64,000 nucleotides of DNA from Acidobacteriota bacterium (lineage in GTDB: Bacteria > Acidobacteriota > Blastocatellia > Pyrinomonadales > Pyrinomonadaceae). The notes beneath the pieces are model-generated. The model saw only the letters and a program-made list of their open reading frames with translations, was not told the DNA's origin and made no database searches. The stretch spans positions 744,001-808,000 of the forward strand of contig JADJBB010000021.1 in the NCBI GenBank assembly GCA_016703965.1, written 5' to 3'. The stretch's first letter is position 1. Every line of letters starts with the position of its first letter. Below are positions 58,022 through 64,000 of this stretch, in pieces. A program made the position numbers and the translations under genes.

Positions 58022-60529
58022 ATGGATCGAACAAAGATATCCGATAGATATATGGCGACCGTTATAGTCGCAGGACTTGTGTGCGTACTCTTTGCGCTCG
58101 CAACAGTCCGTGTCGCGGTCATCGACGTCTATCTGCTTCTTCTCTTCGTCTTCACTATCGGAGTTGGGTCGCGCATTACGATCCAGATACCGCGATTCAA
58201 ATCGCATATATCGGTATCTGATATCTTTATATTTCTTGCCCTTATCCTATATGGCGGCGAGTTCGCCGTAATTCTGGCAGCGATCGAGGCTGCGGCTTCA
58301 TCATGGCGCTTTTGTAATCGCAAGCTAACGGTGTTCTTTAACTCGGCAACCATGGCTATTTCAACAAGTGCCGTGGTGCTTGTTTTGAAGATGTCAGGGC
58401 TTTACACCGAAAATCAACTGCATGGGCACGGTGAAAACACTTCCAGCTTTATTATCGCCCTCTCGCTTATCGCGCTTACTCAGTTCCTTGTTAATACGTC
58501 TTTCGCGTCGATCCACGGAGCATTGAAAGACCACATCCCTTTGTGGGAAACGTGGAAGACGAAATACATCTGGACATTCTTTTCGTACTTCGTCGGAGCC
58601 GCAAGCGCGGGATTGCTTGTTCAGGTTGCAGATGTTTTAGGCCTTGGTATTCTGCTCGCAACATTCCCTGTCATTTTCTTCGTGTTTCTATCGTACCGGA
58701 TGTATCTCAAGAACGTTGAGATCTCGATGCAGCAGGCGGAACAGGCCGAGCAGTACGCAAAGATCATGGAGTCTCAGTCTGACGCGTTACGGGAATCAGA
58801 GGAACGCTTTCGAAGTGCCTTTGACTACGCTCCGATCGGTATTGGTCTGGTATCGCCAACCGGCCAATGGCTAAAGGCAAACCATGCATTGACTGAGATA
58901 CTCGGGTACACCGAAACCGATTTTCTCGCGACTGATTTCCAATCCATAACCCTACCTGAGGACCTAGGACTAACGCTCGTCAAAGTTCACGAATTACTCG
59001 CCGGCAAGATCGCTAACTGTCAGATGGAGCAGCGTTATATCCACAAAACCGGGCGGACTGTCTGGACATCCTGGAGCGTCTCAGCGGCGAATGATACTAA
59101 AACGAAACAGCCGAACCTCATCTTTCAGATACAGGACATCACGGATAAAAAGAGTGCGGAAGAAAAACTGCAGCACGATGCGACGCATGATGCTCTAACG
59201 GGACTGCCGAATCGCTTGCTCTTTATGAAGAGTCTCGACCGCGCTTTGGAGCGACGACGGCTCGTTGACGAGTACAAAGTGAGCGTTCTGTTTATCGATC
59301 TGGATCGATTTAAATACGTAAACGACAGTCTCGGGCATTTGATCGGTGATGAGCTGCTCAAGGAGATCTCGTCCCGCTTGAGAGAATGTATGCGTCCGTC
59401 CGATCTCGTTGCTCGCCTGGGTGGCGATGAATTCACGATATTGGTCGAAGGCACGTTCGATACGGCCGAGGTAACGCGGATCGCTTCGCGCATTCAGCAG
59501 AAATTCGGAATCCCGTTCGACCTGCGCGGCCACGAGGTCTATAGCTCGGCAAGTATCGGAATTCTGCACGCAACCGATAAACACTCAGCATCTGAAGATG
59601 TGATGCGAGATGCTGACACGGCAATGTATCAGGCAAAACGAGCCGGTAAGGCGCGTCATGAGGTTTTTGACGAAGAGATGCACAGTGCCGCGAAGGAGAT
59701 TCTCAAACTCGAGACCGATCTTCGCCGTGCGGTCGAACGGGAAGAGATAGAAGTCTTTTACCAGCCGATCTACTCGCTCAAATCCGGCGAGATCGAGTGT
59801 TTTGAATCGCTTGCTCGTTGGGATCATCCCGAGCTTGGTAAGATCGCCCCTACAAAGTTCATTCCCCTTGCCGAAGAGATCGGCCTAATTGACCGTCTCT
59901 GCGAACAAGTACTGCGGCGTGCCTGCCGAGAGATCGGTTCACTCCAGAGCAGAAGTACAGACCTGCACAAGTATTCTGTCAGTGTAAACCTTTCCTGCCG
60001 GCAGTTTAGCCAGAACGGACTAGTAAAGAGCATTGAGGATATTCTGGCTGAAACCGGTTTTTCTCCGACTGACCTAAAACTCGAGATCACCGAATCGGTC
60101 TTTTTTGAGCATCAGGACCGCGCCGTCGGAATGTTGAACCAACTTCGTAACATGGGAATAGAGATCGATGTTGACGATTTCGGCACCGGATACTCCAATC
60201 TTGGCTATCTCAGGAAATTGCCTATATCGGCGTTGAAGATCGACCGATCATTTGTGTCCATGATCGACGAAGCTGGCAATAACGACGAAATTGTTCGCGC
60301 AATAATTAATCTGGCAAGAACCCTGGGACTCAAGGTTGTTGCTGAAGGCGTCGAGACCGAAGCGCAGCGCGATCTGCTTACCCGCTTAGAATGCGAAGGT
60401 GGACAAGGATTCCTTTTTGCCAAACCAATGCGGTTCGCTGAGTTAAAAGCCTTTCTTTCCGAGAAGCAAGATGCTGGTCTTGCGGCGCCTATGTACGATG
60501 ACGTATCAACGATCGCGCTTGTCCAGTAA
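58022..60529 (+). CDS. Membrane PAS-GGDEF-EAL c-di-GMP protein
   Basis: The 835-residue protein has an N-terminal membrane region of about seven helices (residues ~10-225), a short coiled coil, PAS (~255-375), GGDEF (active LGGDEF at about 466, with RxxD inhibitory site RPSD five residues before) and EAL (~561-815). The EAL catalytic motif reads FESLARW, keeping the metal-binding Glu, and DDFGTGYSNL, KLEITES and GQGFLFAKP are present. Both synthesis and hydrolysis of c-di-GMP seem possible. The start is ATG 58022 or TTG 58013; neither has a Shine-Dalgarno. Confidence 0.93.
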   Translation: MDRTKISDRYMATVIVAGLVCVLFALATVRVAVIDVYLLLLFVFTIGVGSRITIQIPRFKSHISVSDIFIFLALILYGGEFAVILAAIEAAASSWRFCNRKLTVFFNSATMAISTSAVVLVLKMSGLYTENQLHGHGENTSSFIIALSLIALTQFLVNTSFASIHGALKDHIPLWETWKTKYIWTFFSYFVGAASAGLLVQVADVLGLGILLATFPVIFFVFLSYRMYLKNVEISMQQAEQAEQYAKIMESQSDALRESEERFRSAFDYAPIGIGLVSPTGQWLKANHALTEILGYTETDFLATDFQSITLPEDLGLTLVKVHELLAGKIANCQMEQRYIHKTGRTVWTSWSVSAANDTKTKQPNLIFQIQDITDKKSAEEKLQHDATHDALTGLPNRLLFMKSLDRALERRRLVDEYKVSVLFIDLDRFKYVNDSLGHLIGDELLKEISSRLRECMRPSDLVARLGGDEFTILVEGTFDTAEVTRIASRIQQKFGIPFDLRGHEVYSSASIGILHATDKHSASEDVMRDADTAMYQAKRAGKARHEVFDEEMHSAAKEILKLETDLRRAVEREEIEVFYQPIYSLKSGEIECFESLARWDHPELGKIAPTKFIPLAEEIGLIDRLCEQVLRRACREIGSLQSRSTDLHKYSVSVNLSCRQFSQNGLVKSIEDILAETGFSPTDLKLEITESVFFEHQDRAVGMLNQLRNMGIEIDVDDFGTGYSNLGYLRKLPISALKIDRSFVSMIDEAGNNDEIVRAIINLARTLGLKVVAEGVETEAQRDLLTRLECEGGQGFLFAKPMRFAELKAFLSEKQDAGLAAPMYDDVSTIALVQ

Positions 60530-60603
60530 AATAAACTCGAGAACAAACCGCCCTCGTTGTTGACGAATCTGTACCAACGGTGAACAATTGTTCACTAAGG
60601 TAT

Positions 60604-60813
60604 ATGTATCGTCGTCCAAAGTTTTTAGAAGTTCTACTTGAGATCCGCCGCGAGATGGCGCTCGAATCCGATTACGATGTTGATCTTTTTGCAGAGACAG
60701 CTCGTTCGGGGACGCGTTCAACGCGAATTGCGCATTTTCAGGTCGAACAGAGCGACGATAGATCCTCAGATAATAACGAAACAGTAGAACTCCGATCGTC
60801 TCGCGGCGCGTAA
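60604..60813 (+). CDS. Small conserved protein
   Basis: The 69-residue product begins MYRRPKFLEVLLEIRREMAL and continues ESDYDVDLFAETARSG, a pattern I recall from small acidobacterial proteins. The rest is polar and probably disordered. AAGG lies a few bases before the ATG. It sits 15 bp before the transglycosylase gene and is likely cotranscribed with it and the amidohydrolase. Function unknown. Confidence 0.65.
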   Translation: MYRRPKFLEVLLEIRREMALESDYDVDLFAETARSGTRSTRIAHFQVEQSDDRSSDNNETVELRSSRGA

Positions 60814-60828
60814 GGCCAAACCTTTCAA

Positions 60829-61401
60829 ATGTTCCGGTATCTTTTGTCATGCCTGATCATTATTGCCATGTTGTTAGTAACGGGCGGTTACTTCTTTCCA
60901 TCCTACTGGGAGCATCGATACGACGAACTCATTTCGCGGCAGGCCCGCGTTTATCGCCTCGATGAAAAGCTTGTCTGGAGCCTGATATATGAAGAAACGT
61001 GGTTCCGTTCGTGGAAGATTGGGGCTGACGCTGAGGTTGGGTTGATGCAGGTAACACCCCTTGTCGCTCGCGAATGGGCAAAGGAAACTGGATTTAAGGA
61101 ATTCGAGAGGCAGGCGTCGGACAATGTGAACGAATTTTTAGCCGAACCTGAGCGTAATATTCAGGTTGGCTGCTGGTATCTCGAAAAGCTTCGCGAACGC
61201 TACCGCGGCCGTCCCGCTGAAACCTCAATGACCCTCGCTGCATACAACGCCGGCCCAAGCCGCGTTGAGGAATGGGCGAAGGAAAGCGATGTAACTACGG
61301 TCTCTGAGAGTGAGTTTGTCGATCGCATTGGTATCGCGTCAACCAAAAGCTACGTAACCTCGATCCTTGCTCGTTACCGTTCGGAACAGGGGCGGCAGTG
61401 A
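60829..61401 (+). CDS. Membrane-anchored lytic transglycosylase (Slt-type)
   Basis: The 190-residue protein has one N-terminal membrane helix (YLLSCLIIIAMLLVTGGYFF) and an SLT domain: catalytic Glu in LIYEETWF, GLMQV, NIQVGCWYL and AAYNAGPSRVEEW. Such enzymes cleave peptidoglycan with formation of 1,6-anhydromuramic acid, here at the outer face of the inner membrane. It is followed after 3 bp by the amidohydrolase gene. Confidence 0.93.
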   Translation: MFRYLLSCLIIIAMLLVTGGYFFPSYWEHRYDELISRQARVYRLDEKLVWSLIYEETWFRSWKIGADAEVGLMQVTPLVAREWAKETGFKEFERQASDNVNEFLAEPERNIQVGCWYLEKLRERYRGRPAETSMTLAAYNAGPSRVEEWAKESDVTTVSESEFVDRIGIASTKSYVTSILARYRSEQGRQ

Positions 61402-61404
61402 TAT

Positions 61405-62673
61405 ATGAGGTTACTTACAGGAAAATACGTTCTTCCGATCTCGACCGCACCTATCGAAAACGGTGCGGTTGCGATCGATGGCAGCTCAATAGTCGCAGTC
61501 GGAACCCTTGAGCATCTTTCGGCAAGATTTCCCCAGGCAGAGTTTGAAGACATGGGTAACGCGGCGATCTTGCCGGGATTTGTGAATTGCCATTCACATC
61601 TCGAGATAACGTCTATGCGCGGGAGTCTCGATGATGTGGAACACGATTTTAGCGCATGGCTTCTTAAATTGAACGGCCTGCGTGCGGAACTCTCTGATCA
61701 GGACATCTGCGACGCGGCTGTCGCAGGTGCTCGCGAAGGAGCCCGTGCCGGCGTCACTTGTTTTGGTGATATAGGGCGAATGGGCCATGCGGGGATCGCG
61801 GCTTTGAAACAGGTCGGTCTGCGCGGGATCGTTTTTCAGGAAACTGAATTCTCGCCTGACAATCGCACCGCTGACGAAGATTTTTTAAAACTCGCCGCGA
61901 AATACGAAGCCCTCCGCAATGAAGAGAATGAGCTCGTGAAGGTCGGATTATCACCTCACTCGCCCTACACGGTCGGCTCGCGGTTGTTTGAACTGATCGC
62001 TCAATACTCGATAATCAACCGTGTTCCGCTCTCGATACACGTCGCCGAATCGGCGGACGAAACGGAACTCTTGGCTCACGGGACGGGATTATTCAGAGGA
62101 TTTTACGAGCGGTTCGATCTTGAATGGGAAAGTCCGCGCTCAACGCCGATCGAATATCTGGAGCGTTTAGGTGTTCTCTCGGCCCAACCGCTGCTCGCTC
62201 ATTGCGTAAGAGTTTCGTCGAACGATATCAAAAGGATCGAGTGGAACGGAGCCAAGATCGCCCATTGCCCGAAATCGAATGCCAAATTTGGGCACGGCTA
62301 TGCACCTTTCGAAGCGTTTCTCGACGCCGGCATTGATGTCGGCCTCGGCAGCGATTCGGTAGCCAGCAACAATGTCTGCGACCTGCTGGAAGAAGCCCGC
62401 TTTGCTGTCCTCGCCGCCCGCAACCGCGAAGGCTCGGCACGATTCATTGAGCCAAGGGAAGCACTCGAAACCGCAACGCTCGGCGGCGCCAAAGCCCTTG
62501 GCCTCGACAAGATTATTGGAACTTTAGAACCCGGGAAACAGGCAGACATCGCTGTTATCTCACTCGACCATCCTGCTATCCAACCGATCGGTGATATTCA
62601 TGCGGCCCTCGTTTTTTCGGCAAGTGGTTGCGATGTTGTTCGTACGATCGTTGCTGGAAACCAAGTTTTTTGA
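61405..62673 (+). CDS. Amidohydrolase (cytosine deaminase/MtaD-like; possible aminofutalosine deaminase)
   Basis: The 422-residue protein has the metal-binding FVNCHSHLEITSMRG, the substrate-binding SPHSPYTV, HVAESADE, LLAHCVRVS and GLGSDSVASNN, the standard order of the ATZ/TRZ/MtaD deaminase group. It is cytoplasmic (no signal peptide). The group includes methylthioadenosine/SAH deaminase and aminodeoxyfutalosine deaminase. Since mqnD shows a futalosine pathway in this genome, the latter is a candidate, but sequence alone does not decide. Confidence 0.85.
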   Translation: MRLLTGKYVLPISTAPIENGAVAIDGSSIVAVGTLEHLSARFPQAEFEDMGNAAILPGFVNCHSHLEITSMRGSLDDVEHDFSAWLLKLNGLRAELSDQDICDAAVAGAREGARAGVTCFGDIGRMGHAGIAALKQVGLRGIVFQETEFSPDNRTADEDFLKLAAKYEALRNEENELVKVGLSPHSPYTVGSRLFELIAQYSIINRVPLSIHVAESADETELLAHGTGLFRGFYERFDLEWESPRSTPIEYLERLGVLSAQPLLAHCVRVSSNDIKRIEWNGAKIAHCPKSNAKFGHGYAPFEAFLDAGIDVGLGSDSVASNNVCDLLEEARFAVLAARNREGSARFIEPREALETATLGGAKALGLDKIIGTLEPGKQADIAVISLDHPAIQPIGDIHAALVFSASGCDVVRTIVAGNQVF

Positions 62674-62684
62674 TCTAAGCACTT

Positions 62685-64000
62685 CTATTTCACCTGCGGA
62701 ATTTCGTATTCCGGCTTAGCCGCACCCAACATCCATTTATCGAACCATCCAACAATATGCTGCAAACGCTCGATACGGTGCCAAGGCTGGCCTGAGCGTG
62801 AGAGCTCGTGGCCTTCGCCGGGGAAGCGGACCATGACCGTCGGGATCTTACGGTATTTTAGGGCACGGAAAAGCTCTTCGCCGCCGGCAGTCGGGGGCGT
62901 GCGGTAATCGGCTTCGCCGAGGATGAACATCATAGGCGTCTGGATCTTGTCTACGTAAGTGATGGCGGAGCGTTTTTTGAAGCCTTCGTCCTCAAACGGA
63001 GCACCTTTGAACCAGCTTGGCTGAAACTGCGCGAAATCGGCGGTATACCACCAAGCCGCCCAGTCCGAAATATCGCGCTGCGAGACTGCGGCGGCGAAGC
63101 GGTTCGTTTTTGTAACGGCCCAATTTGTCAGCACGCCGCCGCCGCTGCCGCCGGTGATGCCGAGTTTTTTCTCGTCGATATAGCCGCGTTTTATCACCTC
63201 ATCGACCGCCGCCATCAGATCTAAATGGTCATCGCCCGGGTAATTGTGCTGGATGATATTGCCGAATTCCTGGCCGTAAGTCGTTGAGCCACGTGGGTTT
63301 GGATAAACAACGACATAGCCCTTTGCAGCCATCCATTGGAATTCGTGATCGAAGATATAACCGTATGCCGCATGCGGTCCGCCGTGGATGTTGAGGATCA
63401 GCGGATATTTCTTACTCGGGTCAAAATCCGGCGGTCGCTGCACCCACGTCTGAACTTTCTTGCCGTCAAAGCTCGTGTACCAGATCTCTTCGGGTTCGGT
63501 CATGTTGAGCTTGGAGAAAAGCTTTTCGTTGATCCGAGTGAGCTGCTTCGGCTGGCCGCCTTTTTCCGATAAATAAAGGTCGCCGATCTTGGTTGGTGTA
63601 GAAACAGCGTAAACCATTTTCGAGCCGTCCGTCGTCAAGCGAAAACCGGAAACGGCTTGTTTACCAGTCGTGATATCGGCCAATTTTCCGTCGGATGCGT
63701 CGAAACGTCCTATATTAGCGGATCCCTCTTTGCCGTAGGTGCTCAAAATCGATCGACCGTCAGGTGACCACGCGATCCCGCCGCCACCGCCGCCTCGGGG
63801 CGGTGCCTGGTCGCCGCCGACTCCGCCGGCAACATCATAATCAAAGGCAGTGGTCAGATTTATGGGCTGGGCATTCTTCGCGACATCCATAACCCATAGG
63901 TCAGGCTGAGTGTAGGATTTTACCGGCTTCGACGGAGCGGATGCGACGAACGCGAATTTCTTGCCGTCCGGGCTCAAGGTCAGGCCGCCTACGCCCATAT
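62685..64000 (-). CDS. S9-family prolyl oligopeptidase-like peptidase (5' truncated)
   Basis: The frame is open to the right window edge, so the N terminus is missing. Visible are WD40-like TolB/PD40 propeller repeats (LTLSPDGKKFAFVASAPSKP, GIAWSPDGRSILSTYGK) and an alpha/beta hydrolase catalytic domain with NIHGGPHAAYGY, the nucleophile in GITGGSGGG, Asp in LGEADYRTPP and His in GEGHELSR. It is a serine peptidase of the S9C dipeptidyl/acylaminoacyl type, probably exported. A Gly-rich stretch (PPRGGGGGG) sits in the propeller. Confidence 0.92.
   Translation of the reverse strand, partial: MGVGGLTLSPDGKKFAFVASAPSKPVKSYTQPDLWVMDVAKNAQPINLTTAFDYDVAGGVGGDQAPPRGGGGGGIAWSPDGRSILSTYGKEGSANIGRFDASDGKLADITTGKQAVSGFRLTTDGSKMVYAVSTPTKIGDLYLSEKGGQPKQLTRINEKLFSKLNMTEPEEIWYTSFDGKKVQTWVQRPPDFDPSKKYPLILNIHGGPHAAYGYIFDHEFQWMAAKGYVVVYPNPRGSTTYGQEFGNIIQHNYPGDDHLDLMAAVDEVIKRGYIDEKKLGITGGSGGGVLTNWAVTKTNRFAAAVSQRDISDWAAWWYTADFAQFQPSWFKGAPFEDEGFKKRSAITYVDKIQTPMMFILGEADYRTPPTAGGEELFRALKYRKIPTVMVRFPGEGHELSRSGQPWHRIERLQHIVGWFDKWMLGAAKPEYEIPQVK

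Noticed and set aside
1..64000. tRNA or rRNA genes
   Set aside because: No T-loop GGTTCGAATCC-type sequence in a cloverleaf context and no rRNA-like stretch were seen by eye; a tRNA scan would be decisive.

Overview
The window looks like a chromosome segment of a member of the Acidobacteriota, most likely class Blastocatellia (Pyrinomonadaceae-like). This is inferred from gene content, not from a marker gene. The clues are an mqnD (futalosine-type menaquinone) gene, many secreted TPR, carboxypeptidase-regulatory and beta-propeller proteins, a Reg_prop/Y_Y_Y diguanylate cyclase, signal peptides that mostly end just before Gln, and subtilases with VLVGDG tails. No rRNA, tRNA, CRISPR array, integrase or transposase gene was seen. 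Both window edges cut genes: a GHL10 glycosidase-like gene on the left and an S9 peptidase on the right.

Layout. 1-7.6 kb: hydrolases, tryptophan 2,3-dioxygenase, cold-shock protein, selA, serC. 8-15 kb: secreted TPR protein, acetyltransferase, a PhoB/PhoR-like pair, a trypsin-like protease with TPRs, an LCAT-like hydrolase. 15-18 kb: a + strand run of ubiX, an SH3 protein, a methyltransferase and mqnD, closed by a UUCG-loop terminator. 18-30 kb: LolA-like protein, plsC, M14 peptidase, a photolyase-like protein with a flavin reductase, SpoIID-like protein, large diguanylate cyclase. 30-37 kb: small membrane proteins, an exported HinP1I-like restriction endonuclease followed by a 29-residue membrane peptide, a YVTN beta-propeller protein. 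37-48 kb: small detoxification-type enzymes, an ArsR-SRPBCC-SRPBCC operon, a VapBC-type pair. 48-64 kb: malate dehydrogenase, two paralogous exported subtilases, GGDEF-EAL protein, lytic transglycosylase, amidohydrolase, S9 peptidase.

Three things stand out. First, the two subtilases (50.1-52.6 and 54.3-56.9 kb) carry, behind a signal peptide, a decayed ClpB-type AAA+ domain that keeps a Walker B-like motif but has lost the Walker A loop. Both end in tandem VLVGDG hexapeptides (6 versus 12 units). Both are preceded by sigma-54-like -24/-12 elements with a matching inverted repeat about 95 bp upstream. The second copy has a single-base frameshift. Second, the HinP1I-like nuclease has a signal peptide, has no methyltransferase nearby, and carries a dispersed repeat in frame inside its catalytic region. 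Third, the intergenic DNA is full of palindromic repeats, including two 190-191 bp compound elements of one family (42.4 and 46.4 kb) and a related 219 bp element (52.8 kb). Some repeats supply the last codons and stop of neighbouring genes.

Functional links: ubiX, mqnD and possibly the amidohydrolase at 61.4 kb fit the futalosine route to menaquinone. Two c-di-GMP proteins and one two-component pair provide signalling. A large share of the genes encode exported proteases or scavenging hydrolases, which fits a heterotrophic soil-type life style (inference).
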